Made by a program: the position numbers and the translations under genes | Shown here: piece by piece, positions 52,773-62,449 of the stretch | Layout: every line of letters starts with the position of its first letter | How positions within the stretch are numbered: position 1 is the stretch's first letter | Assembly: GCF_001424385.1 (NCBI RefSeq) | Contig: NZ_LMPO01000012.1 | Coordinates: 17,037-81,036 of the forward strand | Direction: 5' to 3' | Length of the DNA: 64,000 nucleotides | From: Curtobacterium sp. Leaf183 | GTDB taxonomy: Bacteria; Actinomycetota; Actinomycetes; Actinomycetales; Microbacteriaceae | Notes under the pieces: generated by a model | The model's database searches: none | What the model saw: the letters and a program-made list of their open reading frames with translations, nothing else | What the model was told of the DNA's origin: nothing

Positions 52773-53594
52773 TCAGTCGGTGGTGTCCTGCAGGGCATCG
52801 AGCGCCGCGACGTCCTCGGGTGTCAGCACGAAGTCGACGTCCGCGTTCTCGGCGATGCGCGACGGGGTGGTCGACTTCGGCAGGGGCAGGACGTCCTTCT
52901 CGAGCAGGTACCGGATGGCGACCTGGGCGACGCTCTTGTCGTACCGCGCGGCGATCTCCTGGATCTCCGCGTTCTCCAGCAACCCGCCGGTGGCGAGCGG
53001 CGAGTACCCCTCGACCAGGATGTCCCGTCCGCTGCAGAACGCCGTGGTGTCGTCCTGGGTGTTGCCGATGAACCAGCGGATCTGGTTCGCGTGCGGCACG
53101 ACGTCGGTGTTCCCCAGCAGGTGCTCGAGGTCCGGCACCGCGAAGTTCGAGACGCCGATCGACCGGGTCTTGCCCGCTTCGTACAGCTCCTCGAAGACCT
53201 TCCACACCTCGACGTTGCCGTCGCGGTGGTCGCTGCCCATGTCGCTCCAGGGCCACGGCGCGTGGATCAGGTACAGGTCGACGACGCCCAGGTCGAGGTT
53301 CCCCGAGGACTCGGCGAAGGCGTCGCGCGCACCCGACGCCGTCTTGACCTCGGCGGGCAGCTTCGTGGTGATGAAGACCTCGTCACGCGGGACGCCGCTG
53401 TCGCGGACCGCTTCGCCGACGCTGGCCTCGTTGCCGTACGCGAGCGCGGTGTCGATGTGGCGGTACCCCGCGTCGAGTGCAGCGCGGGTGGCGTCGTAGG
53501 CCCGGGAGCCGGACGGGATCTGCCACGTGCCGAAGCCGATCTTCGGGATGTGCAGGCCGTTGGACATGACGAACGTGTCGGTGAGTGCAGGCAT
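52773..53594 (-). CDS. Aldo/keto reductase
   Basis: A 273-residue TIM-barrel reductase with the full catalytic tetrad: Asp and Tyr in HIDTALAYGNEASVGEAV, Lys in FITTKLPAEV, His in YLIHAPWPW. NADPH-binding LPKSTTPSRIAENADV is at the C-terminal side. It resembles 2,5-diketo-gluconate reductases, which fits the lactonase and glucose-dehydrogenase neighbours. TACTGT lies 13 nt before the ATG. Confidence 0.92.
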   Translation of the reverse strand: MPALTDTFVMSNGLHIPKIGFGTWQIPSGSRAYDATRAALDAGYRHIDTALAYGNEASVGEAVRDSGVPRDEVFITTKLPAEVKTASGARDAFAESSGNLDLGVVDLYLIHAPWPWSDMGSDHRDGNVEVWKVFEELYEAGKTRSIGVSNFAVPDLEHLLGNTDVVPHANQIRWFIGNTQDDTTAFCSGRDILVEGYSPLATGGLLENAEIQEIAARYDKSVAQVAIRYLLEKDVLPLPKSTTPSRIAENADVDFVLTPEDVAALDALQDTTD

Positions 53595-53615
53595 GTCCCG
53601 GACAGTACGCCCGCG

Positions 53616-54731
53616 TCAGTCGGTGAGGTCCACGGAGAGCACCCGGTCGTCGCCGTCCCCGGACGAACCCCGGCCGTCGGTGTTGTTCGTGACGAACCAG
53701 AGCGTGTCGTCGGGCCCCTCGAGCACCGTGCGCAGCCGGCCGTAGGCGCCGCCGAACCACTCGCGCGAGGTGGTCGGGTCCGCGGCGGGCACCGACCGCA
53801 GGACCTCGCCCTGCAGGTTCGCGACGAACACCGTGTCGTCGACGACGGCGAGCCCGGACGGACTCGCGTCGTCCGTCCGCCACTGCTGCACGGGGTCGAC
53901 GAAGCCCCGGTCGGTGCCGCCCTTCCCCTCGACCTCGGGCCAGCCGTAGTCCTTGCCGGCGGTGATCACGTTGAGCTCGTCCCACGTGTTCTCCCCGAAC
54001 TCCGAGGCGAACATGGTGCCGTCGTCGGCCCACCCGAGCCCCTGCACGTTGCGGTGTCCGAGCGAGTACACCGGCGAGCCGGCGAACGGGTTGTCGTCCG
54101 GCACCGCCCCGGACGGCGTCAGCCGCAGGATCTTCCCCGCGAGCGAGTCGCGGTCCTGCGCCTCGGACCGGTCGCCGGCGTCACCGACGGTCACGTAGAG
54201 CATGTCGTCCGGCCCGAACGCGATGCGGCCGCCGTTGTGGAAGCTGTTGGACGGCAGGTCGTCGATGACGGTGGTGGGGTCGCCGAGCCCGTACGCCCCG
54301 GCCCGACCCGTCAGCGGGTAGCGCTCGACCCGGTTGCCGTCCTGCCCGGTGGAGTAGACGAACAGGTCGTCGTCCTCGACCGCCATACCCAGCAGCCCGC
54401 CTTCGCCACCGTGGCGGATCCCGTCGACGGTCCCCACGGTGCGCGTGCTGCCGTCGTCCGCCAGCTCGAGCACGTCACCGGAGTCGCGCAGGCTCACGAG
54501 CGGGACGTCGTCCTCGGTCAGCACGACCGACCAGGGTGCGTCGAGGTCCGTCGCGACGTCGCGGACGGCGCCGGTCGGCGCCACTTCGTCGCGGGCCAGG
54601 TCGCTCGGCGGGGAGGCCGTGGTGCGGCCCCGGGTCGGGTCGTCCTCGGCGTCGGGTCCGGCCGTGCACCCGGCGAGCGCCAGGACGACGAGGGCGAGCG
54701 ACGCGAGCGGGGCAGCGGTGCGGGTGCGCAT
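53616..54731 (-). CDS. PQQ-dependent aldose sugar dehydrogenase (Asd/YliI type) lipoprotein
   Basis: A 371-residue exported beta-propeller. The signal peptide ends in lipobox LAGC (Cys22), followed by a Thr/Pro/Asp linker. DLDAPWSVVLTEDD, HNGGRIAFGPDDMLYVTVGD, YSLGHRNVQGLGW and SPSGLAVV are the soluble glucose dehydrogenase signatures, including His and Arg of the PQQ pocket. ATG 54731 is chosen over GTG 54740 because TAGCGT lies 13 nt upstream. Oxidises sugars outside the membrane. Confidence 0.88.
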   Translation of the reverse strand: MRTRTAAPLASLALVVLALAGCTAGPDAEDDPTRGRTTASPPSDLARDEVAPTGAVRDVATDLDAPWSVVLTEDDVPLVSLRDSGDVLELADDGSTRTVGTVDGIRHGGEGGLLGMAVEDDDLFVYSTGQDGNRVERYPLTGRAGAYGLGDPTTVIDDLPSNSFHNGGRIAFGPDDMLYVTVGDAGDRSEAQDRDSLAGKILRLTPSGAVPDDNPFAGSPVYSLGHRNVQGLGWADDGTMFASEFGENTWDELNVITAGKDYGWPEVEGKGGTDRGFVDPVQQWRTDDASPSGLAVVDDTVFVANLQGEVLRSVPAADPTTSREWFGGAYGRLRTVLEGPDDTLWFVTNNTDGRGSSGDGDDRVLSVDLTD

Positions 54732-54835
54732 GGCCGTCACGCTAGGCGCGTGCCACGGACGACGGACGGGAGGCTCGGCACCTGTCCGGCGGACACCCGG
54801 CGGTCCGTCAGGTCAGCACCGCACGAGCCACCCGG

Positions 54836-55570
54836 TCAGTGCTGGGCCACCGGGCTGATCACGAGCTCGTCGACGCGCACGTGCGCCGGGGCGTCGAGCA
54901 CGAACCCGATCGTGCGACCGATGTCCTCGGGGGTGAGCATCACGGCACGGGCAGCGGCGTCGGGGACCTGCGGGCGCTGGTCGAGGAAGTCCGTGGCGAC
55001 GTCTCCCGGGCAGAGGTGCGTCCCGCGGAGGCCGTGCGGGGCCTCCTGCTGGTTCAGGCTCCGGACGACGGACCCGAGCGCCGTCTTCGAGGCCGAGTAC
55101 GCCACGCCGGCGCCCGGTTGGAACGACCAGCCGGCGTACGAGGACACGACGACCACCACGCCGGCACCGCTGGCGCGGAGTGCCGGGAGGGCGGCGTCGA
55201 CGACACTGACGACCGCCGTCAGGTTGGTGTCGACGATCGCACGGAACCCGTCGACGGACTGGTCGTCCCACCGTCGTTCCGGAGCGTTCAGCCCCGCGGC
55301 CAGCACCAGGCCGTCCAACCGGCCGTGTCGTGCGGTGAGCGTCGCGGCGGCGGCGACCACGGCCTCCCGGTCGGCTGCGTCGAGCGGCAGCACGTCCGCG
55401 GAGCCGCCCGCCTGCCGGATCTCGTCGGCGACCCCGTCGAGCCGGTCGACTCGGCGCCCGCTGAGCACCACCGTCCAGCCGCTCGCGGCTGCGGCGCGTG
55501 CTGCGGCAGCGCCCATGCCGCTGCCGCCGCCCGTCACCCAGAGGACCCGGTCTGGCGCTGCGTTCGTCAT
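54836..55570 (-). CDS. SDR family oxidoreductase
   Basis: A 244-residue short-chain dehydrogenase. Cofactor loop TGGGSGMGAAAARAAAAS, catalytic Ser in VVVVSSYAGWSF and Tyr-Lys in VAYSASKTALGS. Classical form; substrate unknown. TACCAT lies 13 nt before the ATG (leaderless). It is divergent from a second SDR across 58 bp, but the two are not close relatives. Confidence 0.92.
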   Translation of the reverse strand: MTNAAPDRVLWVTGGGSGMGAAAARAAAASGWTVVLSGRRVDRLDGVADEIRQAGGSADVLPLDAADREAVVAAAATLTARHGRLDGLVLAAGLNAPERRWDDQSVDGFRAIVDTNLTAVVSVVDAALPALRASGAGVVVVVSSYAGWSFQPGAGVAYSASKTALGSVVRSLNQQEAPHGLRGTHLCPGDVATDFLDQRPQVPDAAARAVMLTPEDIGRTIGFVLDAPAHVRVDELVISPVAQH

Positions 55571-55628
55571 GTGGGGAATGGTAGAGGTGATGGAGCCGGC
55601 GACGTCCGCCGGCCGGACAGGAGCGACG

Positions 55629-56378
55629 ATGCACCTCGACCTCGGCGACCGCGTGGTCGTCATCACCGGAGCCGGCCGCGGGATCGGGAGCGTGCTCGCT
55701 GAGCGCTTCCGGGCGGAGGGCGCGCGGGTCGTGGCGCTCGACCTGGCCTTCGACGGACCGGACGACCCCGACCGGGTCGTCTGCAACGTCGCGGACCCGG
55801 AGTCGGTCGCCGCTGCCGTGGCGACCGTCGTCGAGCGCCACGGCACGGTCGACGCGCTCGTGAACAACGCCGGCATCAACGTCGACGGTCTGGTGGCGGA
55901 CCTGTCGTGGCCGGACTGGCAGCGGTGCATGGACGTCAACCTGGGCGGGACGTTCCTGATGAGCCAGGCGGTGGCCCCGGTGATGCAGCGGGCGGGGCGC
56001 GGCCGGATCATCAACGCGGCGTCGTTCGCGGCGATCGTGCCGAGCGTGGGGAGTGCGGCCTACGCGGCCTCGAAGTCGGCGGTCGTCGCCTTCACACGGG
56101 TGCTGGCATCGGAGCTCGGGCCGTGGGGCATCACGGTCAACGCGTACGCGCCCGGGATGGTGCCGACGGCGATGAACGGCTTCGCGACGATGTCGACCGA
56201 GGCCCAGGACCGGCTGCTCGACACGCTGTCGCTGCGGCGGTGGGAGACCCCGGACGACGTGGCCGACCTGCTCGTGTTCCTGGCGAGCGACGCGTCGGCG
56301 TACATCACGGGGACGCTGCTCGACGTGTCCGGCGGCAAGCTCGCGACGCAGATCCCGTCCCGCGCGCACGGGCGGTAG
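55629..56378 (+). CDS. SDR family oxidoreductase, FabG-like
   Basis: A 249-residue classical SDR. ITGAGRGIGSVLAERFRAEG is the NAD(P) loop, DALVNNAGINVDG the structural NNAG, and SAAYAASKSAVVAF the catalytic Tyr-Lys. CAGGAG lies 6 nt before ATG 55629. An upstream in-frame ATG (MEPATS) is less likely. Possible 3-oxoacyl reductase or sugar-alcohol dehydrogenase. Confidence 0.91.
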   Translation: MHLDLGDRVVVITGAGRGIGSVLAERFRAEGARVVALDLAFDGPDDPDRVVCNVADPESVAAAVATVVERHGTVDALVNNAGINVDGLVADLSWPDWQRCMDVNLGGTFLMSQAVAPVMQRAGRGRIINAASFAAIVPSVGSAAYAASKSAVVAFTRVLASELGPWGITVNAYAPGMVPTAMNGFATMSTEAQDRLLDTLSLRRWETPDDVADLLVFLASDASAYITGTLLDVSGGKLATQIPSRAHGR

Positions 56379-56543
56379 CGGCGCCGCCGGACAGGGTGCG
56401 GCCGGTGCGGGCAGAGTGGTGCTCGCAGTCTGACCCGCGGTCGGGCATCCTGTCCGGCCGCTCAGGTTCTGCCCATCCGGCTCTCGGTAGCCTGGGAGCC
56501 ACCCAGAGCCGGACTCGAACGCCCGACCCCGAGGAGGCGCCCC
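56379..56543. promoter_or_regulatory. Gap and promoter upstream of the Mrp operon
   Basis: This 165-bp gap contains TAGCCT at 56488-56493 as the best -10 candidate, with TTCTGC 15 bp upstream, and GAGGAGG as ribosome binding site 7 nt before the MnhA start. GGACAGG and CCTGTCC words at its left end look like a decayed GGACGGGAGGC element. Confidence 0.45.
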
Positions 56544-59429
56544 ATGGTCACCGTCCTCGTCGCGTTCGCCGTCGTCGCACTGCTCGTACCGGCACTGACG
56601 CCGCTGCTCGGTCGCCGCGTGTTCTTCGTCGCCGCGGTTCCCCCGGTGGCTGCCGCCGTGCTGACGGTCACCCAGACCGACCGCGCACTGCACAGCGGCG
56701 TCACCGAGTCGTTCTCGTGGATCCCACAGCTCGACCTGGCGATCGCCCTGCGTGTCGACGCCCTCTCGTGGGTGCTCGCGCTCGTGGTGTCGGTCGTCGG
56801 CGCGCTCGTGCTCGTCTACTGCGCGTCGTACTTCGGCGACGACGAACCCGGACTCGGTCGGTTCGCCGGGGTCCTGACGGCGTTCGCGGGGTCGATGTAC
56901 GGCCTGGTCATCGCCGACGACGTCATCGTGCTGTTCGTGATGTGGGAAGCGACCACGGTCTTCTCGTACCTGCTCATCGGCCACGACGCCGCCAAGCGCG
57001 CCAGTCGGGCCGCGGCGATGCAGGCACTCGTCGTCACGACCGCCGGCGGTCTGGCGATGCTCGCGGGCCTGGTCATGCTGTCGGTCACCGCAGGCACGAC
57101 GCAGCTCTCCGCGATCGTCGCGCAGGCACCGACCGGCACCGTCGTCACGGTCTCGGTGGTGCTCGTCCTGGTCGGCGCGCTGACGAAGTCCGCGATCGTC
57201 CCCTTCCACTTCTGGCTCCCCGCGGCGATGGCGGCCCCGACCCCGGTCAGCGCGTACCTGCACGCCGCGGCGATGGTGAAGGCCGGCATCTACCTCGTGG
57301 CCCGCCTGGCACCGGCGTTCGCGCTGCTCGACGGCTGGCGCGAGACCATCACCGTGCTCGGGGTGCTCGGCATGCTCGTCGGCGGGTACCGGGCACTGCG
57401 CCAGACCGACCTCAAGCTGCTGCTGGCCTACGGCACCGTCGCGCAGCTCGGCTTCCTGGTGCTCGCCGCCGGGTGGGGCGCACCCGCGGTGGCCCTGGGC
57501 GGGATCGCGCTGCTCGTCGCGCACGCCACCTTCAAGTCCACGCTCTTCCTGGTCGTCGGCACGGTCGACCACGTCACCGGCACGCGCGACCTGGCCCGAC
57601 TCAGTGGGCTCGGGCGGCGGATGCCGTGGCTCGCGACGGTCGCCGTCCTGGCCCTGGTCTCGATGGCCGGCATCCCGCCCACCATCGGCTTCGTCGCGAA
57701 GGAAGCCGTGCTCACCGGCTTCCTCGAGGCCCTGCACGGCCCGGACGCCGCATGGGCGTGGGTCGCCCTGGTCGGGGTCACGGTCGGGTCGGTCCTGACC
57801 GCGGCGTACTCGCTCCGCTTCTTCTGGGGCACCTTCGCGACCAAGCGCGGGGTGGAGCAGACCGAGCCGCACGCCCTGCACGGTCTCGGTGTCGTGCCGT
57901 CCGTCCTCGGCCTGACCGGACTCGCACTGGGGCTCCTGACCCCGCTCGTCGCGCACGGCATCGAGCCCGCGGCCACCGCGTCGTCGCTGCCGGGCGACGA
58001 ACCCGTCCCCCACCTGGCGCTCTGGCACGGGCTCGAGCCCGCCCTCGGCATCTCCGCGCTCACCCTGCTCGGGGGCGTAGCGCTCTTCGCCGCTCGCGTG
58101 CGCGTCGAGGCCGTCCAGCACCGGCTCGCCGGGTCCCCGAGCGCGGCCGGTACCTACCGACGCCTGATGCGCGGGCTCGACCGCGGCGCGACGACCCTCA
58201 CCGCCAACCTGCAGCGCGGTTCGCTCCCCTACTACCTGACGGTGATCCTGTCGGTGTTCGTCGCCGGGGCGCTCGCCAACCTGGTCGTCGGCGGTCCGTG
58301 GCAGTTCCACGTGCGCTTCGCCGACTCGTGGGGGCAGATCCCGGTCGTCGTCGTGATGGCCGTCGCCGCGGTCGCCGTCACGGCCGCCAAGACCCGGTTC
58401 GCCGCCGCGGTGCTGGTCGGCGTCACCGGCTACGGCATGTCCGTGCTGTTCGTCCTGCACGGGGCGGTCGACCTGGCGCTCACGCAGCTCGTCGTCGAGA
58501 CCGTCACGCTCATCGCCGTCGTGCTGGTGCTCCGGCGCCTCCCCCCGCGGATCAACACCGCGAACCCCTCGCGCTTCCGGGTCCTCCGCGCGCTGTTCGC
58601 CGGGCTGGCAGGGCTGACCCTGGCCATCGTGGTCGTGGTCTCCGCCTCGGCACGCACCGCCACCCCGATCTGGCCGGACATCCCGGCGCTGACCAGCTCG
58701 TTCGGGCACGGGCTCAACGTCGTCAACGTCGCCCTCGTCGACCTACGCGGCTGGGACACCCTCGGCGAGCTCACCGTCGTCGTCGCCGCGGCCACCGGCG
58801 TGGCGAGCCTGATCTTCGTCAACTCGCGCGAGGACACCCTGCCCCGGCTGCGCGACCGGTCCCCCGGTGCCGACGAGCGGACGGACGGTGAGCCGCGCGC
58901 CTGGTTGCCGACCAGCGCGGCCCTGCCCACCGGTCGCTCCGCGCTGCTCGACGTGGTCGTCCGACTGCTGTTCCACGGGCTGGTCGTGCTCTCCCTGTAC
59001 CTGCTCTTCGCTGGGCACAACGCGGCCGGCGGTGGGTTCGCGGGCGGGCTCGTCGCGGGGATCGCCCTTGCCGCCCGCTACCTGGCCGGCGGCGCGGCCG
59101 AGCTCGGCGCCGCCGCTCCCGTCCGCGCCGGGCGACTGCTCGGCCTGGGGGTCGCCACGGCCGCCGTCACCGCCATCGTCCCGCTGTTCTTCGGCAAGGA
59201 CGCGCTGTACTCCGAGTTCTTCGAGGCCACGGTCCCGGTGCTCGGGCACGTGGAGTTCGTCACGGCGACGTTCTTCGACATCGGGGTCTACCTGGTGGTC
59301 GTCGGGCTCGTGCTCGACGTGCTGCGGAGCCTGGGTGCCGAGGTCGACCGGCAGCGGCTCGAGGACTCCCGCGTACCGACCCGCGACACCATCGAAGCCG
59401 GCCGTGACCAGGAAGAGGTCTCCGCATGA
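56544..59429 (+). CDS. mnhA: Mrp Na+/H+ antiporter subunit A fused to subunit B (MnhA-MnhB)
   Basis: A 961-residue membrane protein with about 20 helices. The N-terminal part is homologous to complex I NuoL: HAAAMVKAG at residues 240-248 holds the key His and Lys (Lys246), and PFHFWLPAAMAAPTPVSAYL is typical. From about residue 795 to the end the sequence matches MnhB (AGHNAAGGGFAGGLVAGIAL and FDIGVYLVVVGLVLDVLRSL). The fused A/B form is usual in Actinobacteria and explains why there is no separate mnhB. Part of a proton-driven sodium and alkali tolerance complex. Confidence 0.95.
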   Translation: MVTVLVAFAVVALLVPALTPLLGRRVFFVAAVPPVAAAVLTVTQTDRALHSGVTESFSWIPQLDLAIALRVDALSWVLALVVSVVGALVLVYCASYFGDDEPGLGRFAGVLTAFAGSMYGLVIADDVIVLFVMWEATTVFSYLLIGHDAAKRASRAAAMQALVVTTAGGLAMLAGLVMLSVTAGTTQLSAIVAQAPTGTVVTVSVVLVLVGALTKSAIVPFHFWLPAAMAAPTPVSAYLHAAAMVKAGIYLVARLAPAFALLDGWRETITVLGVLGMLVGGYRALRQTDLKLLLAYGTVAQLGFLVLAAGWGAPAVALGGIALLVAHATFKSTLFLVVGTVDHVTGTRDLARLSGLGRRMPWLATVAVLALVSMAGIPPTIGFVAKEAVLTGFLEALHGPDAAWAWVALVGVTVGSVLTAAYSLRFFWGTFATKRGVEQTEPHALHGLGVVPSVLGLTGLALGLLTPLVAHGIEPAATASSLPGDEPVPHLALWHGLEPALGISALTLLGGVALFAARVRVEAVQHRLAGSPSAAGTYRRLMRGLDRGATTLTANLQRGSLPYYLTVILSVFVAGALANLVVGGPWQFHVRFADSWGQIPVVVVMAVAAVAVTAAKTRFAAAVLVGVTGYGMSVLFVLHGAVDLALTQLVVETVTLIAVVLVLRRLPPRINTANPSRFRVLRALFAGLAGLTLAIVVVVSASARTATPIWPDIPALTSSFGHGLNVVNVALVDLRGWDTLGELTVVVAAATGVASLIFVNSREDTLPRLRDRSPGADERTDGEPRAWLPTSAALPTGRSALLDVVVRLLFHGLVVLSLYLLFAGHNAAGGGFAGGLVAGIALAARYLAGGAAELGAAAPVRAGRLLGLGVATAAVTAIVPLFFGKDALYSEFFEATVPVLGHVEFVTATFFDIGVYLVVVGLVLDVLRSLGAEVDRQRLEDSRVPTRDTIEAGRDQEEVSA

Positions 59430-59878
59430 CCGTCACCCTCGTCCTCGTCATCGCGATGGCCGTGCTCTTCTCGTGCGGCGTGTACCTGCTGCTCGAACGC
59501 TCCCTGACCCGGATGCTGCTCGGCTTCCTGCTGCTCGGCAACGCGCTCAACCTGCTGCTGCTGGTGATGTCCGGCGCCGCGGGGAACCCGCCGATCGGCA
59601 AGTCCGCCGAGGGCATCACGGACCCGCTCCCGCAGGCGTTCGCCCTGACCGCCATCGTGATCACGTTCGCCGTCAGCGCCTTCCTGCTCGCGCTGATCCA
59701 CCGCTCGTGGACGCTGTCACGCGCCGACGAGGTCGAGGTGGACGAGGCCGACGTCGCGATCCGCCGGGACCGCTCGCGCGCCGAGCACGACGACCCCGAG
59801 ACGGACACCGACCCCGAGTCCGACGACGGCCACGAGCGCCACCACGAACCGCACGCCGAGCGAGAGGAACGCCGATGA
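59426..59878 (+). CDS. mnhC: Mrp Na+/H+ antiporter subunit C (MnhC)
   Basis: A 150-residue NuoK-like membrane protein. Three helices (LVLVIAMAVLFSCGVYLLL, MLLGFLLLGNALNLLLLVM, LTAIVITFAVSAFLLALIHR) are followed by an extended acidic C-terminal tail of about 50 residues, longer than in Bacillus MrpC. ATG overlaps the MnhA stop by 4 bp. Confidence 0.95.
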   Translation: MTVTLVLVIAMAVLFSCGVYLLLERSLTRMLLGFLLLGNALNLLLLVMSGAAGNPPIGKSAEGITDPLPQAFALTAIVITFAVSAFLLALIHRSWTLSRADEVEVDEADVAIRRDRSRAEHDDPETDTDPESDDGHERHHEPHAEREERR

Positions 59879-61542
59879 CCTTCCTCGCGCCCCTGCTGGT
59901 CCTCGTCCCGCTGCTCGGTGCCGCCGTCGCGCTCGGCCTGCTCCGACACCAGAAGCTCCAGCGCGCGATCACCGTCGCCGTCCTGGTCATCGCACTCGCG
60001 GTCGCGGCGACGCTCATGGTGCTCGTCGACCAGCACGGCACGATCGTGGTGCAGGTCGGCGGCTGGCAGGCCCCGTACGGCATCTCACTCGTCGTCGACC
60101 GGCTGAGCGCCCTGTTGCTGACCGTCTCCGCGAGCGTGCTGCTGCTGGTGCTGCTGTTCTCGATCGGACAGGGCTTGGCCGCTGACGACGGCGAGGCCCC
60201 GGTCACGATCTTCTACCCGACCTACCTGGTGCTGGCCGCCGGCGTGCTCGACTCGTTCATCGCCGGCGACCTGTTCAACCTGTACGTCGCGTTCGAGATG
60301 CTCCTGGTGGCCAGCTACGTGCTCATCACCCTCGGCGGCAGCGAGCAGCGCGTCCGGGCCGGAACGACGTACATCGTGACGAGCCTGATCGCGTCGGCGC
60401 TGTTCCTGTCGGCGATCGGCCTGGTCTACGGGGCGACGGGCACCGTCAACATCGCCCAGATCAGCGAGCGGATGGCCGGGCTGCCCGAGCACGTGCAGCT
60501 CCTGTTGCACACGATGCTGCTCATCGGGTTCGGCATCAAGGCCGCCGTCTTCCCGCTGGCGTTCTGGCTGCCCGACTCGTACCCGACCGCCCCGGCGCCG
60601 GTCACCGCGGTCTTCGCGGGACTGCTGACGAAGGTCGGCATCTACGCGATCATCCGCCTCGAGACCATCATCTTCCCGCGCCCGCAGCTCAACACCGTGC
60701 TGCTCGTGGTCGCCGCGCTGACGATGGTCGTCGGGGTGCTCGGTGCGGTGTCGCAGACCGACGTCAAACGGCTGCTGTCGTTCACGCTCATCAGTCACAT
60801 CGGCTTCATGGTGATGGGCATCGGCCTCGGGACGGTCGCGGGCACGGCCGCCGCGGTGTTCTACACGGTGCACCACATCGTCGTGCAGACCACGCTGTTC
60901 CTGGTGTCGGGGTTGATGGAACGGGTCGGTGGCACCACGTCGACCCGGTCCCTCGGCGGCCTGCTCAAGGCCACGCCCCTGCTCGCGGCACTCTTCCTGG
61001 TGCCGGCGTTCAACCTCGGTGGCATCCCGCCCTTCTCCGGCTTCATCGGCAAGCTCGGCCTGTTCCGCGCCGCCGCCGAGTCGGGCAGTCCGATGGCGTA
61101 CGTGACCATCGGCGCCGGCGTCGTGACCTCGCTGCTCACCCTCTACGCGCTCATGCGGGTGTGGGACGCCGCGTTCTGGCGTCCGAAGCCCGCCGCCGAG
61201 GCGGCGGCGCCGCACGCCTCGGTCGCCGAGCCACACGAGCACCTGCGCGCGCCGGAACCGGCGCCGGTCACGCGGTCGGAGGCCGACGGCAGTGTCGTCG
61301 CGGGAGGCACGGTGACCGTCACCGACGCTGCCCCGGTGAGCGGGGCCTCCCGGCCGTCACTCGGGACCGGCGAGAAGGTGCGCCTGCCGCGCATGCTGGT
61401 CGGCGTGACGACGGTCGCGGTCCTCGGTTCGGTGGCGCTGACGGTGGTCGCCGGACCGCTCTACGGCTACGCGACCCGTGCTGCGGCCTCGCTCGAGTCG
61501 CCCGCCTCCTACGTCCAGGCCGTCCTCGGGAGCGCACCGTGA
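59875..61542 (+). CDS. mnhD: Mrp Na+/H+ antiporter subunit D (MnhD)
   Basis: A 555-residue NuoN/M-like proton-conducting subunit with about 14 helices. Conserved FNLYVAFEMLLVASYVLITL (Glu) and FGIKAAVFPLAFWLPDSYPT (Lys) are present. The hydrophilic insert near the C-terminus (about residues 440-505) is variable. It contains SGASRPS, encoded by a degenerate copy of the CCTCCCG repeat seen elsewhere in the window. 4-bp overlap with mnhC. Confidence 0.95.
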   Translation: MTFLAPLLVLVPLLGAAVALGLLRHQKLQRAITVAVLVIALAVAATLMVLVDQHGTIVVQVGGWQAPYGISLVVDRLSALLLTVSASVLLLVLLFSIGQGLAADDGEAPVTIFYPTYLVLAAGVLDSFIAGDLFNLYVAFEMLLVASYVLITLGGSEQRVRAGTTYIVTSLIASALFLSAIGLVYGATGTVNIAQISERMAGLPEHVQLLLHTMLLIGFGIKAAVFPLAFWLPDSYPTAPAPVTAVFAGLLTKVGIYAIIRLETIIFPRPQLNTVLLVVAALTMVVGVLGAVSQTDVKRLLSFTLISHIGFMVMGIGLGTVAGTAAAVFYTVHHIVVQTTLFLVSGLMERVGGTTSTRSLGGLLKATPLLAALFLVPAFNLGGIPPFSGFIGKLGLFRAAAESGSPMAYVTIGAGVVTSLLTLYALMRVWDAAFWRPKPAAEAAAPHASVAEPHEHLRAPEPAPVTRSEADGSVVAGGTVTVTDAAPVSGASRPSLGTGEKVRLPRMLVGVTTVAVLGSVALTVVAGPLYGYATRAAASLESPASYVQAVLGSAP

Positions 61543-62123
61543 CCGACGACACCCGACGCATCAGCCGTGCGCGACGCATCGTCGTCGCCTGGCGCTACGA
61601 GGTGCCGCTCGGCATCGGCCTGACCGTGCTCTGGGCGCTGCTGTGGGGATCGTGGACGCCCCTGACGCTGCTGTGCGGGGTCGTCGTCGCGCTGCTCGTG
61701 ACGCAGGCCCTGCCGCTCCCGCCGGTGCCGCTGTCGCCGCGGTTCTCGATCCCGCACGCGTTGCGGTTCCTGGTCGTCTGGACCGGGCTCGTCATCGCGG
61801 CGTCCTTCAAGGTCGCGTGGGTGGCGTTCCGGCCACGCGGGGTGCGGCGCAGCTCGATCGTCCTCGTGCAGCTGCACACCACGTCCGAGATGACGTTCAC
61901 GCTCGCGACCCTGGCGATCTCGCTGGTGCCGGGCTCGTACGTCGCCGACGTCGACCTGCACCGGCGGCGACTGCTGCTGCACGTGCTGGACACCGAGCGG
62001 CAGGAACAGGTCGACAGCGAGAAGCAGATGGCCCTGCGCATCGACGCCCTGGTGATCCGCGCCCTCGGGTCGAAGCAGGACGTGCGCGAACTGTCCGACC
62101 CGGTGCCGGAGGTGACACGGTGA
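61539..62123 (+). CDS. mnhE: Mrp Na+/H+ antiporter subunit E (MnhE)
   Basis: A 194-residue protein with helices at about residues 24-60 and 75-95 and a soluble C-terminal domain (SEMTFTLATLAISLVPGSYV, LLLHVLDT). The signature TLAISLTPGT is slightly altered (LVPGS). GTG start with 4-bp overlap with mnhD. Confidence 0.93.
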   Translation: MTDDTRRISRARRIVVAWRYEVPLGIGLTVLWALLWGSWTPLTLLCGVVVALLVTQALPLPPVPLSPRFSIPHALRFLVVWTGLVIAASFKVAWVAFRPRGVRRSSIVLVQLHTTSEMTFTLATLAISLVPGSYVADVDLHRRRLLLHVLDTERQEQVDSEKQMALRIDALVIRALGSKQDVRELSDPVPEVTR

Positions 62124-62449
62124 ACGCCGGCCTGATCGTGATGGGGATCGGTGTCGCGCTCGTGCTCGCGCTCCTCGGGGCGACCCTCGTGCTGGCCGTG
62201 TTCCGGATCGTCCGTGGTCCGACGATCCTCGACCGGATGATCGGCTCCGACCTCGTGCTGACCACCGTGCTCGTGGTGATCGCCGTCGCGATGGCCGTCC
62301 GTCGCGACCTCACCGCCATTCCCGTGCTCGTGGTGATCGCGGCGACGAGCGTCTTCGCCACGGTGGCCGTGGCCCGCGCGGTCACGCCCTCGTCCGACCC
62401 GTCCGACGAGGGCACCGACGTGACCACCCCGGAACGGAGCGAGTCGTGA
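62120..62449 (+). CDS. mnhF: Mrp Na+/H+ antiporter subunit F (MnhF)
   Basis: A 109-residue protein with three helices. FRIVRGPTILDRMIGSDLV is the family signature between helix 1 and 2. The C-terminal 20 residues are hydrophilic. GTG start, 4-bp overlap with mnhE. Confidence 0.94.
   Translation: MNAGLIVMGIGVALVLALLGATLVLAVFRIVRGPTILDRMIGSDLVLTTVLVVIAVAMAVRRDLTAIPVLVVIAATSVFATVAVARAVTPSSDPSDEGTDVTTPERSES

Noticed and set aside
54836-56378. Two divergent SDR genes as a recent duplication
   Set aside because: The cofactor loops, active-site surroundings and C-termini differ throughout. They are unrelated members of a very large family.
56544-59429. Missing mnhB subunit as evidence for an incomplete antiporter
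   Set aside because: The MnhB sequence is present as the C-terminal part of the 961-residue subunit A, a known actinobacterial fusion.
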